Source of the DNA: Lentinula raphanica
Taxonomy: Eukaryota; Basidiomycota; Agaricomycetes; Agaricales; Omphalotaceae
Assembly: GCA_027919835.1 (NCBI GenBank)
Contig: JANVFP010000009.1
Location: 1,240,001 to 1,304,000, forward strand
Direction of reading: 5' to 3'
DNA: 64,000 bases
The notes beneath the pieces were generated by a model, which saw only the letters and a list, made by a program, of their open reading frames with translations, did not search any database and was not told where the DNA came from. This document shows positions 11,293 to 22,930 of the stretch, piece after piece (the stretch's first letter is position 1; the number at the start of each line of letters is the position of its first letter). The position numbers and the translations under genes were made by a program.

Positions 11293-13219
11293 CTACTCCT
11301 CAATCTTAATTTCAACTTTTGGACCCCCGATCACTGAATGCCCCTCCTCCATATTTCCACTCAATATATCCGGTTCTCTTTCCTGCTTGCCCGCTTTTCG
11401 GCGTCTACTGGCGTCTGACTTTATGAATTCCTCGCCCCAGTACTGCTCATCATCATCACCCGCACGCCCATAAGCCGTTTCCTCCTCCCAATAGATCTTC
11501 GCCGCGGAAGAGGCACGAGTAGTCATAGTCGTAGCCGCAGTCGAATGGACGATTGGTTCGTTCTTGACATCACTTGTCACCGCTAATACCGGTGAAGTCT
11601 CTCTCGATTGTGATCGGGAGAGGCGCTTCGTTGCGGAAATTTTGACTCGTTTGGTCGAATGCTTGCGTGGTGAGGTGCTGGGACTGGGCAATTGCACACT
11701 CGGGCATAGTCCTTCGATATCGCTCAATGAGCATTCAGAGCATTTAGGTTTGACTGGATTGCAGATCGTCTAGTCGATTGAAATGAACACATCAGAAGAA
11801 GATACGAGCGATAGTGAGGACATAGTATAACATACCTGACCAAAACCGACAAGAAGATGGTTTATCTTCTGGTGAAGCTCTCGAGGTAACCATGATTCAA
11901 GATTGACTCTGAAGTCAACGTGAGATGAAGATCGGTGAACTCGAGAGACACGAAAGACGACAAAACTGAGAAAATGATTCTTTAACAGATAAAATTACAT
12001 ACCTCGTTTCCTCCGGCGTCTTGGTCGGTGGATCGTGCCATCCTAGACGGTTGGTGATACGATGAACATGAACATCGACGCCAATCCCTACGTTGCTAGA
12101 AAGGATTTCTGATCAATTGACAGCTTCCAGAAGAATGAACGAAGGACTAAAAACTCGATAATCTCTCGTTGTGGAATGACTTACAATCCCCATCCACTTC
12201 CTAGCAACAGAAACGCCATCTTCTTTCCTACCCCGGGCAAGTCCAACAGTTCTTGCAGTGTTTGCGGTACGTCTCCATCATATTTGTCTCTACAGATGAT
12301 TGCAACTTTCTGGATATACTCAGTCTTCTTACGCCAGAATCCAACTTTGTTTATACATTCTTGAACGAGAGACTGAGATGCAGAAGCCAACGCAGCTGCA
12401 GAAAGACCAGAGGAACCGAGGGCACAGAGGGCGGAGCGTAGACTGGATATTGCGGCATGGACAACAACGTCTTTGGTTTGAGATGAGAGCATTAAGGAAA
12501 TCAAAATCGAAAATCGTCTGTTCTGAAGATAAATTATTGTTTGGGGCCAAGGTTTGGGACTATAGAGACTGGTCATGTACCTTGTCTTCCCCTTCACACT
12601 CGCCAGCAAGATTACAGCCCATCGTATCCACTGCAGCATCTCGAGCTTTACCGCTTGGTGTATATCGCATCTGGTGGATGAGATCATATGCCTGGCGCCA
12701 ATTCGGAGGTTCCGGGTGGGCAGCACCACTACTTGGACCAGCAGAGCCAGTTGTAACGGTTCGCCTCGGTTTGCAATATTCGGTTTCAAAAGCTCTGGGT
12801 TTTGGCTTGGACGATGAAGAAGTTGCACGAGTTTTGGAGGGACGTTTGGGTTCAGATCGAGTAGTGTCAGAAATTTTGGAAGGAGAAGGTTCGTGTTTGA
12901 GAGCGCGTTTGGTTCGTTTAGTCGGACGAGCCTCTTCTTCAGATTCACTTTCTGCTAGATTTCGGACGAGATTCCTCCTCCTCAAGATAGTCGAGCCACA
13001 CATCCTGTTCGACGAGGATGGCTCAAGTACACCATGTTCATTTCGTGGGCTGGTCGGTTCATCAACCTCTTCTTGCTTGAGCTCGAACAGAGTTACCGAC
13101 TTGTTCAGCGTGCTGGTACGAGATGCCAGCATAGACATCTGTGCGGAGGAGCTCAGAGGATATCTAGCCCTGAGCAGGCCAAGTTTCAATGACAAGCGCC
13201 TGATGGCAGAATGTGACAT
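11293..13219 (-). CDS. NTH1: Endonuclease III homologue, DNA glycosylase/AP lyase
   Basis: Base-excision repair enzyme that removes oxidised pyrimidines and nicks AP sites in nucleus and mitochondria. Five exons (13219-12581, 12522-12185, 12095-12003, 11908-11836, 11769-11293) close in frame to 539 residues. The N-terminus [20 protein letters not shown] is basic and Ser/Leu-rich, consistent with a mitochondrial presequence, and a Lys/Arg-rich segment ([11 protein letters not shown]) could serve as a nuclear signal. The core begins at [14 protein letters not shown], followed by the helix-hairpin-helix LPGVGKKMA with the catalytic Lys, then the catalytic Asp in GVDVHVHR, and a four-Cys iron-sulphur site [20 protein letters not shown]. 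The last Cys spacing is eight residues instead of the five of bacterial Nth (see findings). After the cluster comes a C-terminal tail of about 140 residues, Ser/Glu-rich and probably disordered. All catalytic residues are present. The assignment to family is secure. Confidence 0.92.
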
Positions 13220-13957
13220 GTCTAGGCGCTTATAACGGGCGCTTCCATAATATCCTCTCTCTCATTCTCTTCCCCAAACATTGGACCAGGATTGATCGAG
13301 CTTCACCTTCACCTTTGCTTCGAGTTCTATCAATACACAGCAATTCTTATACATAGACCGTACGCGTCAGACGTCATGGCCTTCAAATAGCTTTCAATTT
13401 CCTTACCCACCTACGCCGGCCTTCAATGCATGTTGTTCGACATGTTGGAACACATCTTCAATGAAGAAGCACAGTTTCCAACTATGGATGTCATATCTTG
13501 ACTAGCTCGCTACTCAAAGACCTACCGCACTCAATTGGTACAGTATCCATCGACGAAAGTAGCGAGTTACTCAACACAAATATCTTTGTGAGTAATTGGC
13601 TATGATTGAGCGATTGAGCTTCCATATGACCATAGTTGTATTGAAGAATACAAGATCGTCGTCGAGACTCGAGATTCGAATATACACTGCTATATGTGCT
13701 TCCGGGTCAGCTCTTGGACCTGAGTAGCGTGGATATTGTATGCACAAACTCAGAATCGAAGCTGCGGAACGACATAGCTTCTTTCGGGATCTGTCTCCCA
13801 CCGTGTTAATTCTATCACCCAATGCCTGCGCAACTCTCACTGTGAGATTTGACACTGGCATATGGGTTTCACCAGCACCTTATAACGGTTGGCTGAATAG
13901 CTCCACGAACTTCAGAATTTTCTTCGAGACCTCCGCCTTTCTACAGCCTTTCTTGAC
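13220..13957. other. Divergent intergenic region
   Basis: Between the NTH1 start (-) and the four-TM gene (+). No gene is supported. The 13571-13861 minus and 13740-14099 plus frames conflict with each other and have no recognisable content; the start of the latter is replaced by the spliced model from 13958. Confidence 0.5.
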
Positions 13958-15028
13958 ATGTCCTCGAGTTCAAAGAAAGTATGGGGTTTTGACATGTCTG
14001 AAGCACGATGGAGTGCTTTCAAAGGGAAGAATATGTTCGATAAACGATGGCCACACTTTCGTCGTGAACGCTTGTGTATGTTATTCATTTGAGGTTTAGT
14101 TCAGATTGTGACTGACAGTACCCCTTCTACTCATTATTAGTCATTTACCAGATAGCTCAAACGATCAGCATCGGAGCTACAATTCCTGCAACCATCTCTC
14201 TGTCGAAATATCGGAATTTCAGAACCAATGTTCAGGAATTCGCCCTAGCTCAGAATGGATTGAAGGTACGTGGAAAATCTATCAGTCACATCTGAACAAA
14301 TTACTGAAGCCTCTAATTGTCTCATAGGTCGAGGTTTTTGATAACGATATCATCATGGCCGATATCCTCACTCTCACCTTCTGTGCCTTCGTCTCCTCTC
14401 TATTTGGTCTGGAATTCATCATGCTTGTGCTATGGCCCAGTCGAACAGCATACCCAAAGTGGTACAATCGCACTCGGATCATCTTACCTGTGATCTTCAC
14501 CATCGGCCTTCTGGCAGCTTCCATCGTGAGCACGGTATGTTCCGCAGAATTCAGACTCCATCCTACTCCATCCCATTTCTAATTCATTTACTTACAGCTC
14601 ACGGTCTTCACGCATTCCGGTTTCATTACAGGCGCGTCAGCTGAAGAACAGGAGCAGTTGACCACTTTCTTCTTTCGCCCGCCCCTCAGTGTGTATCGCG
14701 TTTACTTATCAATTTCATGCATAATTCACTCAGTCTTACTGTCATCGAACTAAGAATATATGTCCTATCCCGCAAACGTTGTTTCCGTTTGCTTTCTTTG
14801 GGTAGCGTGGGTCTGCGCGGTTGCAGCGTGAGTTTTTTCTTCGTGTTCTCAGTGGATTCCGATGGATCGATAACTCATCTCAATAGGACTGTTATACTGA
14901 TCATTGGGGTGAGGAGCGAGATGAATGATAACCGGGACTCTCCAACGGAGATGCCATCGCCTGCATCGGAAGAGGATGAAAAACCAACGAATACGAATGA
15001 GTGTTTTGAAGAGCCGTTACCCTCCTGA
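13958..15028 (+). CDS. Four-transmembrane fungal protein, function unknown
   Basis: Six exons (13958-14075, 14141-14265, 14328-14534, 14598-14688, 14755-14827, 14887-15028) close in frame to 251 residues. The N-terminus is short and cytosolic-looking (MSSSSKKVWGFDMSEARWSA). Four hydrophobic helices follow: FIYQIAQTISIGATIPATIS, ADILTLTFCAFVSSLFGLEF, IILPVIFTIGLLAASIVSTL and ANVVSVCFLWVAWVCAVAAT. Between helices 1 and 2 lies a well-formed soluble segment (RNFRTNVQEFALAQNGLK...FDNDI), and the C-terminal tail is acidic and Ser/Pro-rich. The topology resembles MARVEL or tetraspan proteins, but I see no diagnostic motif; I recall similar proteins in other Agaricomycetes with no assigned role. The small exons and consistent intron phases make the model convincing even though no single long frame marks the gene. 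Confidence 0.72.
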
Positions 15029-15867
15029 GTCCTAGATAACCTGTTCAAACTTCAGACTTGGATAAACGTTTCAATAAACGATGCTACTATGTAGTACAAA
15101 GATTCGTTCACTCATCATGGAGAAGGCAGTGAAAGGCCTCAAAAGTTCCGCCGGTGGAAGTTCAGCCTGTTTTAGCGGTCATTTCGAGCATTGGATGGGG
15201 ACTCCGATGGGCAGATCCTACGCACTATTTCGAGACCAATGTCAGATCGGCGGTAGCTGCCATGTACTGCCTCAGATATGGTAGCAAATGAGAATATCAT
15301 GGGTTTCAGAACTCCGACGGGGAGAGATCAGGTATTGTAGGGTATTATTGTCTGCTTTCTGTGCATCGCTCGCCCGTTTTGAACGCCCTCGTAGTACTAC
15401 ATTGGAGTCATTCTGGGTTTGGTGTTACAGTACTGGGGTGTCTTCGTGGGCTGGGCACTGGCAATCATGGGTAGCCTGGGCTCCTCATAAAAATCGACAA
15501 GAAATCAGTGCATCAGCAGGCATCAGCGCGCTTTTGATTCAGATCTATCTACATTCAAGTTATACTGATATCAACTGATACCGCTTTCATCATCCCTGAA
15601 GCGGAGGCATCGGCTAAACTCATGCGTCCTTATAAGAGCTCCATGGTACGATTCGTAACCCCCCACCTACTCAAGCACTTCAGTGAAGTAGCCAACCCAG
15701 ATTTTCCCCTCCAACGTGCTGGTAACGTTGAAGGCAAAACTACGACATTCAAAACTCTTGTTCAAACGCACAATATCTATTAACGATCTTCGAAGACGTT
15801 CATACACCGTTTCTCGTTTCCGTTCGATATCTTTCACCATCTCGATATACTTCATCCTTTGCACTCG
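15029..15867. other. Intergenic region upstream of protease 1
   Basis: No supported gene; frames at 15081-15578 are short and unlike any family I recognise. The last 200 bp, rich in pyrimidine tracts (TTTCTCGTTTCCGTTC around 15810), fit a fungal promoter and 5' leader. Confidence 0.4.
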
Positions 15868-17589
15868 ATGTATTTCAAGACTCTCTACTCTCTCGCGGCG
15901 TCCTTGACACTCGTCCTCTTCATGCCGTGCTCTGTTTCTGCTGCACCGTGGATGCGCCGGGATCTGGCTGGAGGAACGCAGGTTCCGTTGCCTAACCGCC
16001 TTTCGCCAACTAGTCCCGATGGGATTTTCGATCATAACGAGGCCGCGCGTCTTGGCCGCAAGGCGTTATACAAGCATCAATTCAACCTCCGAAATCTCCG
16101 AGCGAATACAGACGGAATCCCTGAGGTGCGTATCCTGATTCCTGTTCCCATGCCTTCCCTGAGGGTCAAACAATATATACCTGTGTTCGTCCGTTCGGCT
16201 TTCTTTAGGAGTCGGGAATGAAAATTCTGGACCTCTCCAGTCTCACACGCCAGGCCACAGCTCATGTTCGTCGCGGCGACGGCCCATCCCAAGTCAAGTC
16301 CTTCAATGGAGGCACTCATGCTCTAGGAAGAAGGTCCAAGAAGGAAGACGGTGCTGGAGAACCCTTGAAGGATGTGGGCAGCAATACAGAATATGATGGT
16401 AAGCGAGCGTTCGTCATATGCATTTGTAACAATGTCATCATTCCTATCCAGAGAAACTCAAGATCGGACCCGAGTCTGGTTTCCAAATTGACTGTGATAG
16501 TAGGTGTTTCACCTTCAAAATTTACAGGAGTCGGGGTTGACGTTAAATGTTCGTCCATAGCTGGATCATCCGATTTCTGGGTTGTCAACGCAGATTGTAC
16601 CACCGGTCCTTGTGAAGACAAGACCCAGAAGTATGACCCATCCAAGTCCAAGACTTCCGATCGTGAACCTGGCACCTTCACTATTCTGTACGGGGATCAT
16701 TCCACTGTGAAAGGTCCTATCTTCTCGGACGATGTGACTATTGCTGGCATCACTGTCAAGAATCAGACATTCTCCGCTGTCACCAAGGAATCGAACGCCT
16801 TTGAGAACGACCCGAGTTCAGGAATCATGGGCTTCGGCTGGCCCGTGATTTCAAACCTGCGAACACCACCCTGGTTCTTGAATGCTGTTCAGCAGGGCGT
16901 CATCAAGAAAAGGGAGTTTGGATTCTATCTTTCCTCGAAGAGAGGTTCCGAGATTTACCTGGGAGGCACTAACCCCGAGCATTACGAAGGCTCCTTGGAG
17001 TACCACGAGGTGGACTCTAGGGAAGGTTTCTGGAAGGTCAAGGACGGAAACATCCATCTAGGAGATGAGGCAGTTCTAAAGAATTTCCCCACTATCATCG
17101 ATTCCGGAACGACGCTCATGTATGGTCCTCCTGCTGCTGTCAAAGAATTTTACTCCAAGGTCGAAGGGGCGAAGGTATATGATGAGGAGGAAGGGTTTTA
17201 TACCTTCCCTTGTGATAAAGTTCCCAAGGTTGTGTTAAGCTGGGGCAAGGAGGGCAAGAAATTCGCCATTCCACCTGAGTAGTGAGTCAGAACACAGTCC
17301 GGATGTATGATGGAAACCCTGACGAAGTATATACTTAGCTTCAATTTGGGCAAGGCTGGGGAAGGTAGTTCGTCCTGTGTAGGGGCTCTAGCGGCTTCAG
17401 ACCTTGGATTAGGGGAAGCTTGGTTGTACGGTGATGTGTTCGTACATTCGCTTGACAAACATGGGCTGTCATTTAATATCTCCTTTTCCCAGCGTGATGA
17501 GGATCTTTTACACCGCCTTCCGTTTTGGAGAGGAGGAAATCAACAAGGGTGCAGTTGTCGGATTCGGGAAGTTGAAGGAGAAGAAGTAG
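15868..17589 (+). CDS. Secreted pepsin-family aspartic protease (A1), copy 1
   Basis: Extracellular endopeptidase of the fungal A1 (polyporopepsin-like) family. Six exons (15868-16125, 16209-16398, 16452-16499, 16561-17281, 17339-17437, 17493-17589) close to 470 residues. A signal peptide (TLYSLAASLTLVLFMPCSVSA) is followed by a propeptide of about 110-130 residues, containing GRRSKK, a likely processing site. The first active-site motif is DCDTGSSDFWV and the second is IIDSGTTLMYG. The Thr codon of the first DTG is split by a phase-1 intron (GAT A / CT GGA), so the motif is invisible in the raw frame. The C-terminus ends in VVGFGKLKEKK, the usual final beta-strand. Met was chosen at 15868, the first ATG before the signal peptide. 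It lies head-to-tail with a second A1 gene that shares the intron positions, so the two arose by tandem duplication. No inactivating change is visible. Confidence 0.9.
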
Positions 17590-18435
17590 AAATAGTTTCG
17601 GTAACTCGATGAATTGTTACGTAGAGTATCACGGAGTTTCGTGAGTTGTAGTAGGTGTATGGTAGATTTGGGTATAGAATATAGTAGTAGTTGTGGGTCT
17701 CTTGAGGCGTCGTACTAGGGCGTCGTCGACGGTCGTTGAGTGTGGGAAAGTCGAACACCACCTCAAACAGCCTCAAACCGACTCTTTATCATCACCTCTG
17801 GTTCTCTTGCTTTATTGAGCTAGTCGCCGAGACTATAACCCTAAGTAAGGACGGCACGTACGTTCAATATTCAATATTCAATGTTCATACAGCTGGACAT
17901 ACAGCTCAACTCACTAGATTATCCGGATCTCGTCTAGTTCAGAATTTTCCAAGGTCGCAGGAATGCTTAGGCTCAGGACAGTCGACTGGAACCAATCCGG
18001 CCTTCGCCGTCACTCTACATACCCTCTTTGTGTTCTCTCGCAGCCAAGTTGCAGGCTTCTGCAGGCTTTATCAGGGCCTCTTCAGGATGAAGACTCAAGC
18101 TACTCAAGAGTCAAGACGTATCAAAGACCATCTGCCTAGAGACCGGCTGTGTAACACAGGAATTTTCCATCGGAAACCACCAGAGCCCAACTCCAACGGG
18201 GAGAGCCTTCGTGTGATGCGCCTTTTTTCTTCCCTGATAAAGCAGAGTACAGCAGAGCACAGCCTTTCTCAGAGCCTCGTCAGTCTTAAGAATAGCGGTC
18301 CAGTCGATTCCTCTTCACCCGAATCCACTCAAACCCGCGTTCTGGAAACGTTGACGACCTTGACGACAACTGACGACTCCCTGAAGCATACTGCATCATC
18401 ATCAAAGGTTATCCTTCGCTCGCGATCCAACTAAA
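17590..18435. other. Spacer between the two proteases
   Basis: Promoter and leader region of protease 2. A long plus frame (17736-18434) is open but compositionally random and ends exactly at the protease start, so I treat it as non-coding. No other feature seen. Confidence 0.5.
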
Positions 18436-20013
18436 ATGTTTGCACTCTCTTCTTCTATCGCAAGCCTGGTATTGGTCATGGCTCTTGCCGAAAAGCCTGC
18501 TCTCGTCTCATCCCAGCCAGAGCAGCCTTATGGAGCAATATCTCTACCCAGTCGTAGCTTGTTGACAAACATCGATGGTAGTTTCAACCACGAGAAGGCC
18601 ATCCTTTTCAATGCTGCTACCACCATCAAGTACCATCGGAATTTGAAAAATCTTCAGAAAAACAATGGAGGAGTCCTACCAGCGGTAAGAAATCTAGTCG
18701 ACCTTCGAATGATTTTTATCGAACATGTCTATTGGTTTTAAGGGCATGAAGATCATTGACATGCCGCGTGCACGAATCCAAGCCCGTGAAGTTCAACGGC
18801 AGGACGAGGAAAGTCTGACTGATGAAAATGACGATTCCGAATGGGCAGGTCAGTCACTAGTGTTTCTGATTTTTGCGTATGTTAAGCAGCCTTCCATAAT
18901 TATAGGCACGATCGCTATCGGCAATCCCAAGCAGAAGTTTTTAGTAGATTTTGACAGTACGCACGCTTTTTCTCTCGAACTCTCAAGGCGTTTACCATTT
19001 TGTCGTAGCCGGCTCCTCTGATCTCTGGATCCCGTCATCGTTGTGCAGCTCCACATCCTGCTCGAGTAAAAGCGAATACGATGCAAACTCATCCTCGACT
19101 TCCCAAATCGAAACTGGTACATTCTCAATCCAATATGGCGACGGTTCCTCGGTCTCCGGCCCAATTTACACCGACACCGTCTCTGTTGCCGGAGTGAACG
19201 TCCAGAACCAGACATTCTCTGCGGTCACCAATCTTTCATCACTTTTTGCGTCTGACCCAGTCGATGGCGTCTTTGGCCTCGGATTTCCTTCCATCTCGAA
19301 TCTCCAGGCTAATACTTTCTTCATCAACGCTGTCCAACATCACGCTGTTTCCGCCCAGGAATTCAGCTTCTATATCGCCACCAACAATTCTGAACTATAT
19401 ATAGGAGGAACTAATCCTGAGTTCTATGACGGTCCCATCGAATACCATGCCGTGGATAACTCGAATGGATTTTGGCAAGTCAAACATGCCAGCATCTCGG
19501 TTGGAGAACGGATTGCGTACTCTGATTTCGATACAATCATCGACTCTGGCACGACGATCATGTATGGACCTCCTGATATGGTGCAAGCGATATACGACAA
19601 AGTTGAAGGAGCGGAGGTGTTTGACTCAGATGAGGGATTTTACTCCTTCCCTTGTGATAACGTTCCAGAGATCTCGTTCACCTGGGGTGGTGAATGTTTC
19701 ACTATCTCCCCTGAAAAGTGAGGGAATAGTACTACTCGTGTCTAATCCTCATCGTATTAACTCTTTGTTCTTTGACAGCTTCAATCTTGGCCAAACTTCT
19801 GCAAACGCCTCTACCTGTGCTGGTGCTCTCGCTGCGAAGGATTTAGGACTTGGGAACACAACCATGTTACTCGGCGATAGGTTCGTCTTTGTCTAAATTC
19901 TAGTTCAACTCGTGAACGTCTCACGAATGGTTTCTATGAGCAGTTGGATGAAAAATGCCTACCATGTTTTCAGTCTGGACAGAAACGCCGTCGGTTTTGC
20001 AAAATTGAAGTAG
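18436..20013 (+). CDS. Secreted pepsin-family aspartic protease (A1), copy 2
   Basis: Tandem paralogue of the preceding gene. Six exons (18436-18684, 18743-18848, 18906-18956, 19009-19717, 19779-19880, 19944-20013) give 428 residues. A signal peptide (SSSIASLVLVMALAEKPALVSS) and a propeptide of about 120 residues precede the catalytic domain. Active-site motifs are DFDTGSSDLWIP (Thr codon split by an intron at the same position as in copy 1) and IIDSGTTIMYG. The disulphide pair CSSTSC follows the first motif, a typical A1 loop that copy 1 replaces with CTTGPC. The C-terminus AVGFAKLK is complete. The propeptide and the loop after the first motif differ strongly between the copies while the core is well conserved, suggesting divergence in activation or substrate range (inference). 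Confidence 0.9.
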
Positions 20014-20404
20014 ATCAGGCTAGCAGCATCTCACCTAGAGATCACAAGACAAACCTTGAAATATACATACATAGAAGCTATATGGTCGTAGTATTTGTGC
20101 AATACAGTGTATCGTGATCGTTGAGTGAAAGATTGTACCCAACACTCCCGGACTCCACCTCTAACTTCATTGAACGTTGAACGTTCAAAATTGGCAGGCC
20201 AGCACCATCATCGTGCGACGTGGCGAGTCTCCTATGCCAGTGAAAGGTGAAAGTTTGCAACGAAGGGGGATTATGTAGTTGATTGAGAGTCATTTAATCG
20301 AAGTTGAGAGCTCTAGTAGTCGGACTGCATACGTAATTTAACCAAGACAAGAATAAGAGATGAAACTCGAGGAGGGCAAACACCAGCAAAAGGGACCATA
20401 TCGT

Positions 20405-20645
20405 GTGGTGCATTGCAAGGATTCAAGTCGCTCCCGAAGCATTACAAGGGTAGGTCATATTATTGTGACCATTTGCAATGCTGTGTGATGATAGGTCATC
20501 AGTGTGAGTCTTCGCGAGGGTCATTCGATCGGGGTACGTTGCTGTACGAGGCATTGCGAGGGTATTTGGAAAAGCGTACGAGGCGTTGCGAGGGTTTCCG
20601 AATAGACGTACGAGGTGTCGAGAGGTGCTGTGAGAGTTGTTAGAT
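20405..20645. repeat. Short imperfect tandem repeats, GTACGAGGCxTTGCGAGGGT type
   Basis: The unit GTACGAGGC(A/G)TTGCGAGGGT occurs at about 20547 and 20577 with a degraded third copy (GTACGAGGTGTCGAGAGG) near 20608, a period of roughly 30 bp. Related words (GCATTGCAAGG, GCATTACAAGGG, CGCGAGGGTC) recur from 20410. The complementary word CCTCGC recurs at 22745-22845 on the other side of the DUF6698-like gene. Confidence 0.6.
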
Positions 20646-20698
20646 GTAGGTACACGAAAATGCTTAGAGTGGCAGCCGCCCAAAATAAGTGCCTACTA

Positions 20699-20743
20699 TT
20701 GCCAAGCTCTCCGCGTACAGAAACTACGCGGAGAGCTTGGCAA
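20699..20743. repeat. Perfect 19-bp hairpin
   Basis: Bases 20699-20717 and 20725-20743 are exact reverse complements around the 7-nt loop CAGAAAC (arm: TTGCCAAGCTCTCCGCGTA). It stands alone 125 bp before the ATG of the DUF6698-like gene. It could be an element terminus, a recent insertion scar or a regulatory stem; the sequence does not decide. Confidence 0.85.
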
Positions 20744-20868
20744 CAATGAGTGAGAATAGAACTTAGGTCAATAGATTTTGCTCAAATAAGCGCTCAAAAC
20801 GCGACTTGTTATGTAATCTACTGAGGCCAGTACTTTGACGCTCGTCTCTGTTCTTCCACTCAGTCACC

Positions 20869-22540
20869 ATGCCATCCTTAAAGAGAACTATCAAGCCCTC
20901 TCAACGTCATCATAAAAAGCCTCGAGTGTCTCTTCAAGCTCGTCCTCAAATCATCAAGCCTAAACCTGGAGGAATTATACACTCAAGCCCAAGCCCAAGC
21001 CCAAGCTCCTCCGACAATGACAGCTCTTCTGATAACGACAGCTCCTCCGATTCCTCAAGTAACGATAGCAATACAGACAAGTCTTCTGATGAAACTCCTA
21101 GTACCGACACAACGCCTACTGAAGATGAACCGGAACTAGATACAAATTCGGATCGACTGACTGGAATTATGTATGTGATCCTACTTCGTCTTACTCCCTC
21201 GTTGATCTTTCCTCGTTCTACAGAAAACGGCGCATAGATCCAATGGACAAGATTGGTCGTTGGGCTGTCTGCTCAATTAACCCATTCCTCAACATCCCGG
21301 CAATTGAGGCGACAAAGTTCGAGTCACTTGAAGATGATTATGAGTATGTTCACGCTATTCGACTTTTACTGTATCTCTATTAATGGGTCATAGGCCTGAT
21401 GATATCGACGACTCTCTCCTCAAGACTTGGGACCAACTTGTAGTCCTAGCGCCAGCTCTTGGACACCTGTTCAAAATAGTGCATACAACGAGAGGTCAGA
21501 TTGAGTTTGCTAGTGCCCTTCGCAAAGTGAGTCACTTTTTGTGAATATCTTCAACTCTCTAACTATAGTTTATATAGATCTCACGAAGTGTTTTGAGTGC
21601 GAGGCAATACCACACAGGTCTCATTCGCCGGGAGATTATTGACTGGATCAGTTTCGATAAGAACGATCCGCATCTCGCAAAACACCCCAAATCTCTTCGT
21701 GGCGTCAACCACCCAGCAACACTTCGTCTCATCATTCCTCAATGTCACCTTTCAAAAGTCAATGATGTAGAGTGAGTGCATCTACTTCCGCTGCATATTT
21801 GCTTTGACTCTTCTTCAGATTCGTCGAAAAGCTTCAAAATGGTTCAATCGCAATCAAGGCAACTGACTGGCCTGCATTTTTGTATGATGAAGACCAGGTC
21901 AACGATGGTGATATCGAAGAAGGTCTATTCACGGGTCCATTTCTTTTCAATGTACGTTGTTATCTTGTTTCATTCATTTCACTATGGTCACCTCAATCTT
22001 GTAGGTTTTCTATGCAATCTTCTTTGGAATTGGATCGGCCACAACTGGCAAATATCAGAAGAACTCTATCGCAGCACATAACGGGATGAAAAAGGTGACT
22101 GGAAGAAATATCGCATATGCTGCACTACAGGTACGCCGTTGTTCCTTTCGAATCGTACTGACTTACAAGTTTACTTTACATTAGGCTCGTTTCGCTCTTT
22201 CTGCGGTCGAAAAATGGAATATACCAGATGGCCACTTCGACTATCAAGACTTCTACAACGAAATCGTCGACTATTTTGAAGAGTTCCCCGAAGATGAGCA
22301 ATCCATATCGACGTTAGATTATTGGAACAAGTGTGTGGTTTTGAATTCAATGACGCTTTAGGTCTCTAACCGACTTCCAGGAAAGTATTCGGTCACAAAG
22401 ATGGCTTGGCTGGCCGTGAAAACAACAACGTTGACGTATCAAACAATGGAGAGAATGCCGAAACCGCTGCTTCGACAACATCTATGGCTCGCACAGCTCG
22501 AAAGGCAAGGAATGCGAAGCGTACTTCTGTCAGGGCTTGA
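20869..22540 (+). CDS. DUF6698-like protein, probably mobile-element associated
   Basis: Eight exons (20869-21170, 21224-21343, 21394-21526, 21578-21771, 21819-21951, 22005-22130, 22185-22330, 22381-22540) close in frame to 437 residues. The first 95 residues are basic and then a long Ser/Asp/Thr-rich acidic stretch (SSDNDSSSDNDSSSDSSSND). The core contains DWPAFLYDEDQVNDGDIEEG, then LFTGPFLFN, then the block RNIAYAALQARFALSAVEKW. That arrangement matches my recollection of the DUF6698 family, which is multicopy in Agaricomycetes and of unknown function. The C-terminus is basic (ARTARKARNAKR), suggesting nuclear location or nucleic-acid binding (inference). The gene is bracketed by a hairpin and by GCGAGG/CCTCGC repeats in opposite orientation, and a CACTA-ended element lies 390 bp downstream, so it may travel with a transposon. 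Family assignment comes from memory and should be tested with a profile search. Confidence 0.75.
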
Positions 22541-22734
22541 ACGAAGCTTTTTTTTTATCACGGTCTGTTCTTTTCTGCTTGCGCTGTCCATTGCTTCTGC
22601 ACCCATGTATCATATTGCTTTGCTGTATTGTCAATTGATGTCTTATTTGTTGCAAAAATTGTATGCATTGAGAGAACTGGTATATTGATGAGGCAAGCTA
22701 TAACTAACAGATTTTCCTATAGATTCATATGATG

Positions 22735-22860
22735 CACTGCAAGCCCTCGCATCACCTCACGAGGATTCACAGCCTCGCGCTGTCTCAAGAGCCTCGCGCC
22801 GATTTCTCACGCACGAGGCAGTACGATCATTCAAGAGCCTCGCGAGTGTGTGCAGCCCAC
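22735..22860. repeat. CCTCGC-rich repeat block
   Basis: CCTCGC occurs five times within about 105 bp (including AGCCTCGCG at about 22772, 22789 and 22840), together with CACGAGG at about 22757 and 22813. The words are the complement of those at 20405-20645, so the two blocks face each other across the DUF6698-like gene like subterminal repeats of one element. Confidence 0.5.
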
Positions 22861-22930
22861 AATGCGCTACGATGCATTGTGGTGCATCACAACGTTTGGT
22901 CTGTTTTGCTGATGAAGCTCGTTCTACATT

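Noticed and set aside
12300..13235. 311-codon plus-strand ORF
   Set aside because: Antisense of NTH1 exons 1 and 2; the minus strand carries the glycosylase motifs.
17736..18434. 232-codon plus ORF before protease 2
   Set aside because: Composition looks random, there is no domain or signal peptide, and it covers the protease 2 promoter.
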